A DNA stretch of 64,000 nucleotides, taken from an uncultured Marvinbryantia sp. GTDB lineage: Bacteria > Bacillota > Clostridia > Lachnospirales > Lachnospiraceae. The notes beneath the pieces were generated by a model. It did no database searches. It was not told where the DNA came from and saw only the letters and a list, made by a program, of their open reading frames with translations. Where the stretch lies: the NCBI RefSeq assembly GCF_905201705.1, contig NZ_CAJKOX010000020.1:1-64000 (forward strand). The letters run 5' to 3'. The position numbers and the translations under genes are program-made. This document shows, piece after piece, positions 35,801 to 43,466 of this stretch; positions within the stretch are counted from its first letter, which is position 1, and each line of letters opens with the position of its first letter.

Positions 35801-36452
35801 GACGCAGGTGGGCTACCGCGAGCTGGATTTTGGCTTTGAAGGCTCCGACGAGATCTGCCTGCCGATTTTCGCACTCTCCGATGAGCCTTATGAAATTAAG
35901 ATTTACGAGGGAATGCCGGGAGAGCCGGGGGCGGAGCTGATCGCGGACGTCATCTACCAGAAGCCGTCCATCTGGAACACCTACCAGGAGGAAACCTACC
36001 GCTTAAACAAATGGCTGCGCGGTGTCACCAGTATTTGCTTCGTGCTGCAGAAAAAAATTCATCTGAAGGGCTTTTCCTTTGTGAAGAAAAACCGCGCCTT
36101 CGAAAAGCTGGCGGCAGTACAGTGTGATCAGATTTACGGCGACAGCTTTACCGTGGCGGACGGGCAGGTGCGTGAAATCGGCAACAACGTAACTCTGGAA
36201 TTCCACGATCTGGATTTTGGACAGGGGGGAACCGCCGGAATCACCATCTGCGGAAGTACGCCGCATGAGAAAAATACCATTGTCCTGCGCTTTTCCTCGG
36301 AAGCGGGGGAGGAGACGCGGATGCTGGAATTTGTGCAGGGCGAACCGGTGCAGACCTTTGCCCTTGACAATATTTGCGGAAAGCAGACTGTACGATTTGT
36401 ATTCCTTCCCGGAAGCTGTTTTGACTTTGAATGGATGAAGTTTAAAAAATAA
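32838..36452 (+). CDS. Glycoside hydrolase family 2 with extra C-terminal domains
   Basis: A 1204-aa enzyme. GH2 jelly-roll and Ig-like domains precede a TIM barrel with acid/base E415 in MWCVGNEIHD and nucleophile E494 in IYGSETSS. DUF4982-like and Ig-like regions follow (about 600-790), then an unusual C-terminal third with a carbohydrate-binding-like beta-sandwich (about 955-1204). GH2 activities include beta-galactosidase, beta-glucuronidase, alpha-arabinopyranosidase and others; context suggests a hemicellulose side-chain sugar but the sugar cannot be fixed. No signal peptide is seen. ATG 32838 follows AAAGGAG; ATG 32817 would overlap the SD. Confidence 0.85.
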   Translation: MMLFNDGWEFSRQPLHTTLSEMKEREQAFSPVGLPHDWLIYDTDHLYEDSTGWYRKRFTIEKEEQRFVFLRFDGIYMDSRVYVNGVQAGEWKYGYTAFELDITPLLKNGENEIWVSVDFQAPNSRWYSGAGIYRNVWLKKLPQEHLVSDGIYFHAEPEDGAVCIACAGSEATGNDCDRSQEMAAGNDPESAEKTAIWNIDLDVEAFGSGLTVTAELLDVSGAAFPVRQGTWSIQPKEGQTGVSVHSVRLLAEQPKLWDVENPNLYILRVSLFKGEKLLQTEEQRVGFRTIAYRPDGGFFLNGRHLKLNGVCEHHDLGCLGAAFHEQAMRRKFAIIKEMGANAVRFAHNMPAKEAMELADEMGLLVISEAFDMWESSKTPYDYGRFFPEWYERDVASWIRRDRNHPSVIMWCVGNEIHDTHAGERGKKWMETLMAEVKKHDPRQNAPTTLASNYMPWENTQKCADVIKLIGYNYGEKYYDSHHAQHPDWIIYGSETSSVVQSRGIYHFPYKKFVLADDDEQCSALGNSTTSWGAKSAEACVIAERDRAYSCGQFLWSGFDYIGEPTPYHTRNSYFGQIDTAGFPKDPYYLYQAEWSGADAKPMVHLFPYWDFNEGQLVDVRAYTNAPKVELFLNGRSCGVCEIDHAHGTTLSGNWQVPYEKGEIRAIARDENGNVLAEDAHHSFGEAANIVLTPEKETLRADGHALLFLQISMTDADGYPVENANNRVQVTVTGAGALVGCDNGDSTETDGYKMGCRRLFGGKLLAVVKAGTQAGEMRVQVSSPGLPEASLTVLVKEGVVVPGIAPEAYLAEIPARENIAKQQTTAGDLAGACLKSESGAEKTWAAGRKAAGIPVRNIRLTSSAGNLLSTEIPETAVTAQICPENADDQEVIWRIVDDAGIPSPLAELQADGKTAHVRAKSDGSFRLRCMSRCGTGKVRIISQIEFTVSGLGKAFRDPYSFVSGGLYDYSKGEAGNGNEHGVATARDGETQVGYRELDFGFEGSDEICLPIFALSDEPYEIKIYEGMPGEPGAELIADVIYQKPSIWNTYQEETYRLNKWLRGVTSICFVLQKKIHLKGFSFVKKNRAFEKLAAVQCDQIYGDSFTVADGQVREIGNNVTLEFHDLDFGQGGTAGITICGSTPHEKNTIVLRFSSEAGEETRMLEFVQGEPVQTFALDNICGKQTVRFVFLPGSCFDFEWMKFKK

Positions 36453-36471
36453 CCAAATAACGCTGATTTTG

Positions 36472-36513
36472 CTTTTTCCCATCCGATGCTGTCGGGTGGG
36501 AAAAGTGCTTTTT
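36472..36513 (+). terminator. Rho-independent terminator after GH2
   Basis: CTTTTTCCCATCCGA pairs with TCGGGTGGGAAAAG across a TGCTG loop; CTTTTT follows within a second small GTGC/GCAC hairpin. It separates the GH2 transcript from the importer promoter. Confidence 0.65.
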
Positions 36514-36579
36514 GCACAAAAATAGAGCAAAAATTTTGTGATTGATGCACAATACGGATAGGAAAGAGACAAAATAGGA

Positions 36580-36641
36580 GCAATATATGCGCAACGAAAA
36601 GCAATATATTTGATGCAAAGAGCATGAATTTGACATATAAT
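36580..36641 (+). promoter_or_regulatory. ABC importer promoter with two 21-bp-spaced half-sites
   Basis: GCAATATAT at 36580 and 36601 (21 bp apart), and TATAAT (36636-36641) starting exactly 35 bp after the proximal copy. The -35 position (36613-36618) reads ATGCAA, not consensus. The first permease gene starts 82 bp downstream of the -10. Confidence 0.7.
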
Positions 36642-36722
36642 GAACCCACCAAAAGCGGAAAATGTGCAACACGACGAAAAAAGAAGGGCTGAAAGAGAAA
36701 AAAAGGAGAGTGATGTAGCAAA

Positions 36723-37667
36723 ATGGCACAAACGAAAGCAAAAAAAGAAAAGCTTAAGCATGACGAATCGCTGCTTCGCCATGTGAAAAAGAATTGGAAG
36801 CTTTATACGTTTCTGATTCTTCCGATTCTGTACTACGTTATTTTCAAGTACATCCCGATGCTTGGAAATATCATAGCCTTCCGCCGCTATAAAGGCGGAC
36901 CGAACATCTTCGGTGAAAGATGGGTTGGATTCCGTTACTTTGAACAGTTCCTGACAGACAGCAACTTCTGGCAGGCATTCTGGAACACCCTTCGCTTAAG
37001 TATCGGATATCTGCTTGTACGTTTTCCGGCAACATTGATTTTCGCACTGTTAATCAATGAAATCAGAACAAAATGGTGGAAGAAGATCGTGCAGACGATT
37101 TCCTACCTGCCGCACTTTATTTCTCTGGTAGTTGTCTGCGGTATGGTAAAAGAGCTTCTTTCCTCCACCGGTCCGATCAACACGCTGCTGGCGTCCCTTG
37201 GACTGGACAAGATCGCATTTATGTCAGAACCGGCATGGTTCGATACCGTGTACATAGGGTCCGGCATCTGGCAGGCGTTGGGATGGGGCACGATCCTCTA
37301 CCTTACGGCGATGACAAACATCGACCCGGGTCTTTATGAGGCGGCGGAAATGGACGGCGCAAACCGGTTCCAGCAGACCATCCATGTAACAATTCCGGGC
37401 ATCCTTCCGACGATCATGACGCTGCTCATTATGGATATCGGAAACATCATTACCGCGAGCAACATGCAGAAGATCCTGCTTTTGTACAACCCGCTCACAC
37501 AGTCCCGCGCGGACATCATCGATACACTGGTATACCGCATGGGTATTTCGGGAGGAAACTTCAGCTATGCGTCGGCGGTTGGCCTGTTCTCCGCAGTTAT
37601 TGGTCTGGTGCTGGTAACATCGGCGAACTATCTGTCAAAGAAGCTGACAGAAACATCACTGTGGTAG
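36723..37667 (+). CDS. Carbohydrate ABC transporter permease (LplB/YteP type)
   Basis: A 314-aa CUT1-family permease with six predicted membrane helices and the EAA loop (YEAAEMDGANRFQQTIHVTIPG near residues 205-226) that contacts the ATPase. It pairs with the permease 16 bp downstream and the binding protein at 38622. No ATPase gene is in the cluster, so a shared MsmK-like ATPase encoded elsewhere is probable. The long polar N-terminus is typical of LplB-like proteins. Confidence 0.92.
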   Translation: MAQTKAKKEKLKHDESLLRHVKKNWKLYTFLILPILYYVIFKYIPMLGNIIAFRRYKGGPNIFGERWVGFRYFEQFLTDSNFWQAFWNTLRLSIGYLLVRFPATLIFALLINEIRTKWWKKIVQTISYLPHFISLVVVCGMVKELLSSTGPINTLLASLGLDKIAFMSEPAWFDTVYIGSGIWQALGWGTILYLTAMTNIDPGLYEAAEMDGANRFQQTIHVTIPGILPTIMTLLIMDIGNIITASNMQKILLLYNPLTQSRADIIDTLVYRMGISGGNFSYASAVGLFSAVIGLVLVTSANYLSKKLTETSLW

Positions 37668-37683
37668 AAGGGAGAAAGGACAG

Positions 37684-38565
37684 ATGGAAAATTCAAAAAT
37701 CAAGGTTTCAACGGGATACCGCGTATTCCAGGTGATTAATACCATCATCATGATTCTGGTCGTGTTTGCTACCTTATATCCGTTCATATATCTGGTAGCG
37801 CAGTCCTTCAGCAGTGACACGGCAGTTGCCGCCGGAGAGGTTACCTTTCTCCCGGTAGGATTTACGACCGCCACTTACAAATATCTGCTCAGCGACAACC
37901 GGTTCTTCCGTTACTACGGAAACACCATCATATATTCCGTGATCGGTACGGCAATTTCGGTATTCGGAACGGCGCTGCTCGCCTACCCGCTTTCGAAATC
38001 AAAGCTTCGCCTGAATAAGTTTTTCACACCGTTCGTTGTATTTACGATGTATTTCACCGGCGGTCTGATCCCGAACTATATTCTTGTTACACAGTGGCTG
38101 CATCTTGGCAACACCATCTGGGCGGTAGTGCTTCCGGGCGCGATCAGCACCTTCAACCTGCTGCTTATGAAATCCTTCTTCGCCGGACTTCCGGAGGAGC
38201 TGGAGGAGGCTGCCTCCATCGACGGCATGGGCGTTTACGGAATCTTTATAAAGATCATCCTGCCGCTCTCCAAGCCGATCCTGGCAACGATGACGCTGTT
38301 TTATCTGGTTGGTCTGTGGAATGAATGGTTCGGTCCGTTCCTTTACTTAGACGACGATGCCCTGAAGCCAATCTCGCTGTGGGTACGCCAACTCGTAGAG
38401 GGCGCAAACAATGTGGACATCGGTTCCAGCGGAGAGGCAAGCAGCGTGCAGGCAACGCTGAAATCCGCAACAATGGTACTGACATCTCTGCCGATCATCT
38501 GCGTATATCCGTTTGTACAGAAATACTTTGTACAGGGTATGACGATGGGTGCGGTAAAAGGTTAA
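37684..38565 (+). CDS. Carbohydrate ABC transporter permease (YtcP type)
   Basis: A 293-aa CUT1-family permease with six helices and the EAA loop LEEAASIDGMGVYGIFIKIILP at about residues 178-199. It is the second membrane subunit of the importer. SD GGGAGAAAGG precedes the ATG. Confidence 0.92.
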   Translation: MENSKIKVSTGYRVFQVINTIIMILVVFATLYPFIYLVAQSFSSDTAVAAGEVTFLPVGFTTATYKYLLSDNRFFRYYGNTIIYSVIGTAISVFGTALLAYPLSKSKLRLNKFFTPFVVFTMYFTGGLIPNYILVTQWLHLGNTIWAVVLPGAISTFNLLLMKSFFAGLPEELEEAASIDGMGVYGIFIKIILPLSKPILATMTLFYLVGLWNEWFGPFLYLDDDALKPISLWVRQLVEGANNVDIGSSGEASSVQATLKSATMVLTSLPIICVYPFVQKYFVQGMTMGAVKG

Positions 38566-38621
38566 ACATGTTATACAAAGCACAGAGATGCTTTTATAAA
38601 TAAAACAAGGAGGAAAGAAGT

Positions 38622-40265
38622 ATGAACAAAAAATTAATGGCACTGACAATGGCGGCAGCTATGGTTGGCGCAGTGGGATGCGTAACGGCATCCGCAGAGG
38701 AGGCGGAGGGCTACACCTACGGTGTGGACACGACCTTCCATTCCGACGAACCGGTAACGTATACCATGATGTTCTCTGATCATGAGAACTATCCGCTGGA
38801 TGAGAACTGGCGTCTCTGGAGCGCGATCGAGGAGAGAACGAACGTTACCTTCGACCTTACTTCCGTAGCAAGAACAGACTACAACGATAAGGTATCCGCT
38901 ATGGTAAACAGCGGAAGCGCTCCGTACATCATTCCGAAGATCTATGATTCTTCACCCTACGAGGACAGCGGTCAGGTCGTTGCGATCAGCGACTGGGTAC
39001 AGTATATGCCGAACTACTCCAAGCAGGTAGAGGAGTGGGGCATGGAAGAGGACCTGAAGCAGATTTACGCAGCCGATGGTAAATATTACCGTCTTCCGGG
39101 TATGTGGGAAGAAGTGGCAGGCGGCTACTCTCTCATCATCCGCAAGGATATCTTCGAGGCGGCAGGCGTTGACATGAGCACAGAGCCGACCTGGACATGG
39201 GAAGATTTCTATGAGGCGCTGAAGCTGGTGCAGGAATACACCGGAAAAGACAACATCTGGTCCGACCAGTTCCAGTTTGGCTGCACAATGAACATCGCGG
39301 CAATTACCTATAATGTAACGGCTGGTAACTCCCAGGACGGCGGCGACTGGGGGCTGAAGGACGGTACAAAATTCAACTTTGACACCAACGAATTCTATTT
39401 CGCAGATACAACAGAAGAGTACAAAGAGTTCCTGACATACTTCCACAAGCTGTATGAGGAAGGTATCCTGGATCCGGAAACCTTTACACAGGATTCCACA
39501 CAGGCACAGGCGAAATTCTTCCGCGGCGACTCCTATGTGCTGGCATCCAACTATCAGATCCTGTCTGATATCATTGCGAACAACAAGGTAACAGATGAAG
39601 GCGCAGAGCTGTACTTCATGACCACACCGTCAGGTCCGGCAGGCAATGTGAAGGTTTCCAGCGGCGCAGGACGTCTGGAGAACGGTATTATGATCAGCAC
39701 AAACGCGCTGAATGAGCTGGGCGAAGAAGAATTCATCAAGATGCTTCGCTTCATCGACTGGCTGTGGTACTCCGATGAAGGTCACGAGCTGAGCCAGTGG
39801 GGCGTTGAGGGCGAGACCTATACAAAGGATGCTGACGGAAATATCGTACTCAATGAGGACATTTACTACAACGGCTTCAATGCAGGCGCAGAGAAGCAGC
39901 TCAACGTAGACTATGGCTTTGGCGGCGGTGTATTTGCATACGGCGGAAATACCTTCATCCAGCTCTCCAAGTTTACCGAGGGTGAAAAAGAGTGGAACGA
40001 GAGAATCAATGCAAATAAGGAACCGGTACAGCTTATGCCGCCGGTACTGGCAGACGAGCTTCAGAAGGAAGACCTGAACCTTATCAAGGTTCCGCTGATG
40101 GATTATGTAAATACCTCCGCGCTGGAGTTCATCACCGGCAAGAAGGACCTCGATGCAGACTGGGATGCTTATGTAACAGAGTGTATGGACAATCTGAAAG
40201 CATCTAAGTACGTAGAGATGGTTAATGAAATTTTCAATGATACAAAGGATGTGCTTGGATACTAA
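38622..40265 (+). CDS. Extracellular carbohydrate-binding lipoprotein of the ABC importer
   Basis: A 547-aa solute-binding protein. The signal region is MNKKLMALTMAAAMVGAVGC, with Cys20 as probable lipidation site, although the -3 residue (Ala) is not the usual Leu. Large size and partner permeases place it with the YtcQ/LipO-type binding proteins for oligosaccharides. Trp/Tyr-rich stretches (for example TWTWEDFYEALK) are typical of sugar binding. A strong hairpin after the stop may stabilise its mRNA relative to downstream genes. Likely ligand: acetylated or glucuronylated xylo-oligosaccharides, by context only. Confidence 0.88.
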   Translation: MNKKLMALTMAAAMVGAVGCVTASAEEAEGYTYGVDTTFHSDEPVTYTMMFSDHENYPLDENWRLWSAIEERTNVTFDLTSVARTDYNDKVSAMVNSGSAPYIIPKIYDSSPYEDSGQVVAISDWVQYMPNYSKQVEEWGMEEDLKQIYAADGKYYRLPGMWEEVAGGYSLIIRKDIFEAAGVDMSTEPTWTWEDFYEALKLVQEYTGKDNIWSDQFQFGCTMNIAAITYNVTAGNSQDGGDWGLKDGTKFNFDTNEFYFADTTEEYKEFLTYFHKLYEEGILDPETFTQDSTQAQAKFFRGDSYVLASNYQILSDIIANNKVTDEGAELYFMTTPSGPAGNVKVSSGAGRLENGIMISTNALNELGEEEFIKMLRFIDWLWYSDEGHELSQWGVEGETYTKDADGNIVLNEDIYYNGFNAGAEKQLNVDYGFGGGVFAYGGNTFIQLSKFTEGEKEWNERINANKEPVQLMPPVLADELQKEDLNLIKVPLMDYVNTSALEFITGKKDLDADWDAYVTECMDNLKASKYVEMVNEIFNDTKDVLGY

Positions 40266-40300
40266 GCAATAGCAGTAGGATGCTGAGCCATTAAAGCAGG

Positions 40301-40326
40301 GGCTGCCGCGGGAGACTGCGGCAGCC
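40301..40326 (+). terminator. Hairpin after the binding-protein gene
   Basis: GGCTGCCGC and GCGGCAGCC form a perfect 9-bp stem followed by only a weak T-rich tail (TCTTGT). It is likely a partial terminator or 3'-end stabiliser, common after binding-protein genes. Confidence 0.6.
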
Positions 40327-40385
40327 TCTTGTATCTCATGTAAATGCGTTATTAGCTTATCACAAAAAATTCTTTGGAGAATATT

Positions 40386-43313
40386 ATGGCTTATATAAAA
40401 TTCAGTAAGGATACGACGATTAATATGATTCTGGATGAGCAGGCGGGAGAAGGTCTGCGCAGAATCCGGGAGAAGGTTGCAAAGGATATTGAAAGGACGA
40501 CGGGAGCATCCGTGCAGACGGATGCAAACGGAGACTGCGGGCAGGCTGTTCTGGCGGCGACGCTTGGGGAAGGAACGCTGGCGGACGCTCTCGCGGAAAA
40601 AATACCGGAGCTGAAAACGCTCTCCGGCAGATGGGAGAGCTACGGTTTTTACCTTGCGGAACATCCGATGGAGGGCGTGGAGAGCGCGCTGGTGATCGTG
40701 GGCAGTGACCGCACCGGCACGATCTACGGCATGTTCCATCTTTCCGAGCTGCTTGGGGTGACAGCGCTCGGATTCTGGGGAGACGTCACGCCGCCTGTGT
40801 GGGAAAGCGCGCTTCTGACCGATGAGCGGACGGGGGAAAAGGCGTCTGACGGACATCTGGTGAAAATGGTTTCCGGCGGTATCTCGAAGGAGCCGTCAGT
40901 AAAATTCCGCGGCTTTTTCATCAACGACGAGTGGCCCTGCTTCGGGAAATGGACGTTTTCGCATTACAACGGTTTTACGGCGGAGATGTATGACCATGTG
41001 TTTGAGTATCTTCTGCGCATGAAGGGAAACTATCTCTGGCCGGCAATGTGGACCTCATCCTTCCTTCTGGACGGACCGGGCATCGCTTCCATGCAGCTTG
41101 CGACGGAATACGGCATTTATATCGGCATGTCGCACCACGAGCCCTGTATGCGCTCCGGAGAGGAATTTTCCATTTTCAAGGGGGAAAATTCTCCCTACGG
41201 AACGGAATGGAATTATGATGTAAATAAAGAGGGACTGCTGAAATTCTGGGAGGACGGTCTGACGCGCGTGAAGGACGAGCAGATTTTCCCGACCGTCGGA
41301 ATGCGCGGCGAGCGCGACAGTAAGCTGCTCGGCGACGACGCGACGATTGCGGAAAATGTCCGTCAGCTAAAGGAGATTATTATTAACCAGCGAAAGCTGC
41401 TCGCACAGCATGTCAACCCTGATCTGAAAAAGGTACCGCAGCTCTTTGCAATCTACAAGGAGGTGGAGGACTACTACTTTGGGGACGGCAGGATTGCCGG
41501 CATCCGCGGCTTTGACGAGCTGGAAGACGTGACGCTTTTGTTCTGCGAGGATAACTTTGGTAATATGCGCGCGCTTCCGCAGGAGTCGGAGCGGCAGCAT
41601 CCGGGCGGCTTCGGCATGTATTACCATGTGGATTACCACGGATCGCCGATCTCCTTCGAGTGGGTAAATTCCACGCCGCTTGTGCGGATCTGGGAGCAGA
41701 TGACCGAGGCGTATGAGTACGGCGTCCGAAATCTCTGGATCGTGAATGTGGGCGACGTAAAATTCCAGGAGTATCCGCTGGGATATTTTATGGAGCTTGC
41801 CTATGATTTTGAAACCTGGGGCGGCGGTTCCTCCGAAAAGGTGCGGGAATACACCGCGCAGTGGGTGCAGAAGCAGTTCGGCGCTTATGCTTCTGAAGAG
41901 CAGTGCCGGGAGATCACCTGGGTGCTGGAGGAATCGGTGCGGCTGAACAGCTACCGGCGTCCGGAGGCGCTGAATGATACGATTTATCATCCCGCTCACT
42001 ACAATGAGGGAAGAAGGATGCTGGAGCGCTGCGAAGAGCTGGAGCAGAAAACGGAGCAGCTTCTTGCGGAGCTTACCGGCACACCGGCGGAAAAAGCTTA
42101 TTTCAGTATGATCTACTATCCGGCGGCGGGAAGTGCAAATCTTTTGAAAATGCATCTTTTCTCGGGCATGAATCACCTGTATGCTTCACAGGGCAGGGCG
42201 GTCGCGAATGTGTACGGCGAAAAAATGCAGGCGTGCATACAGAAGGATGCAAAGCTTGCGGAGCGCATGAGGACGTTTAACGGCGGCAAATGGAGCGGCA
42301 TGGAGCTGGAGGAGCACATCGGCTTTGTGAACTGGAACGACGAGGACTGGCGCTACCCGGTGCAGCATGTGGTGACGCTTCCGAAAAAGCCTCGTCTGAC
42401 GGTGTCGCGCGCGGACGGCACAGGAAGCTACACGAACCAGTATTTCCCGATTCCGCTTGTGATCGACGATTTCCGGTATGCGGGAAAAGAAAAAGTGACG
42501 ATACAGATTGCCAACGGCGGTACGGGAAGCGTAGAATGGAAGATAGAGGAAAGCTGCGATTACCTGGAATTTTCCGCGCGCGAGGGCAGCACGGAGCTGC
42601 TTGACGAGGTGGAGATCACCTTCCTGCGGGAGAAGCTTCCGGTCGGACAGGAGGCAGAGTTTGCCTGCAATATCCGCACTGAGCGGGAATCCGTCCAGCT
42701 TCGTATTTTGTGCAGAAACGAAAGCATGGCGAAGGTACCGTTCGGAGCATATGTGATGCAGGACGGTCTCTGCGTAGCGAACGCAGCGGACTTTTCCGTA
42801 AAGCTTGGAGGCGTGTACAAAGAGGGCAGGGCATCCTTTGAGCGGCTGGCGGATTACGGAAAGTACGGAAGCGGCATGAAGGTTTGCCCGACCACGGCGG
42901 ATTACGGGAAAGCGGACTGGGAGAACGGCAGCGCTCCTGCGCTTATGTATGAAATCTGGGCGGAGCAGGAACAGACCTATATCCTGGAAATACGCACTTC
43001 ACCGGCAAATCCGTTGGTAAACGGCGGCTCTCTGCAGACCGGTGTGCGCATAAACAGCGGAGAGGTACAGGCGCTGGCGCTGATCGGAGAGGGTTATCGC
43101 GGAGGCGATACAGAGTGTGAGGAATGGTGCCGGGCAGTGCTTAATCAGGAGCACTGTGCGAAGCTGCCGGTGCAGCTCAAAAAGGGCATCAATACCATTA
43201 CGCTCTATGCCGGAGAAGCCGGTGTGGTTCTGGAGCGCCTGCAGATCTATGCACCGGACAGGCAGCCAAAATCCTCTTATATGGGACCGGACGTAAGCTA
43301 TCGAAAGGCGTAA
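40386..43313 (+). CDS. Glycoside hydrolase family 115, xylan alpha-1,2-glucuronidase
   Basis: A 975-aa enzyme of the GH115 type, which removes (4-O-methyl)glucuronic acid from xylan main chains. Family-typical stretches: GRWESYGFYL, GSDRTGTIYGMFHLSELLG, FRGFFINDEWP and MWTSSFLLDGPG in the N-terminal half, and the YEYGVRNLWIVNVGDVKFQEYP region near residue 440. A C-terminal beta-sandwich (about 700-960) is present. No signal peptide, so it acts in the cytoplasm on imported oligosaccharides. Released glucuronate could enter the adjacent hexuronate genes. The ATG at 40386 follows TTGGAGA; an upstream TTG is less likely. Confidence 0.88.
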   Translation: MAYIKFSKDTTINMILDEQAGEGLRRIREKVAKDIERTTGASVQTDANGDCGQAVLAATLGEGTLADALAEKIPELKTLSGRWESYGFYLAEHPMEGVESALVIVGSDRTGTIYGMFHLSELLGVTALGFWGDVTPPVWESALLTDERTGEKASDGHLVKMVSGGISKEPSVKFRGFFINDEWPCFGKWTFSHYNGFTAEMYDHVFEYLLRMKGNYLWPAMWTSSFLLDGPGIASMQLATEYGIYIGMSHHEPCMRSGEEFSIFKGENSPYGTEWNYDVNKEGLLKFWEDGLTRVKDEQIFPTVGMRGERDSKLLGDDATIAENVRQLKEIIINQRKLLAQHVNPDLKKVPQLFAIYKEVEDYYFGDGRIAGIRGFDELEDVTLLFCEDNFGNMRALPQESERQHPGGFGMYYHVDYHGSPISFEWVNSTPLVRIWEQMTEAYEYGVRNLWIVNVGDVKFQEYPLGYFMELAYDFETWGGGSSEKVREYTAQWVQKQFGAYASEEQCREITWVLEESVRLNSYRRPEALNDTIYHPAHYNEGRRMLERCEELEQKTEQLLAELTGTPAEKAYFSMIYYPAAGSANLLKMHLFSGMNHLYASQGRAVANVYGEKMQACIQKDAKLAERMRTFNGGKWSGMELEEHIGFVNWNDEDWRYPVQHVVTLPKKPRLTVSRADGTGSYTNQYFPIPLVIDDFRYAGKEKVTIQIANGGTGSVEWKIEESCDYLEFSAREGSTELLDEVEITFLREKLPVGQEAEFACNIRTERESVQLRILCRNESMAKVPFGAYVMQDGLCVANAADFSVKLGGVYKEGRASFERLADYGKYGSGMKVCPTTADYGKADWENGSAPALMYEIWAEQEQTYILEIRTSPANPLVNGGSLQTGVRINSGEVQALALIGEGYRGGDTECEEWCRAVLNQEHCAKLPVQLKKGINTITLYAGEAGVVLERLQIYAPDRQPKSSYMGPDVSYRKA

Positions 43314-43466
43314 GCCTTCGGAGACGTTCCGGCATACGGCGCAGCATCGCGGCAGCGCAGAAAATGGAGGCAGGATTTATATTTTGTGTGACATAAGCTG
43401 GCTCTTTTGGCGCTGCGGGGATGCAAAAAGCCGGGAAAGAAAAGAGAAAGGAAACATCGGGAGAAT

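Noticed and set aside
36631..36641. TTGACA immediately before TATAAT at the importer promoter as a -35/-10 pair
   Set aside because: The hexamers are adjacent or overlapping (no spacer), so TTGACA cannot serve as -35 for this -10.
40301..40326. Hairpin after the binding protein considered a full terminator ending the operon
   Set aside because: The T-tract is poor, and GH115 downstream shows no clear promoter of its own, so partial read-through is more likely.
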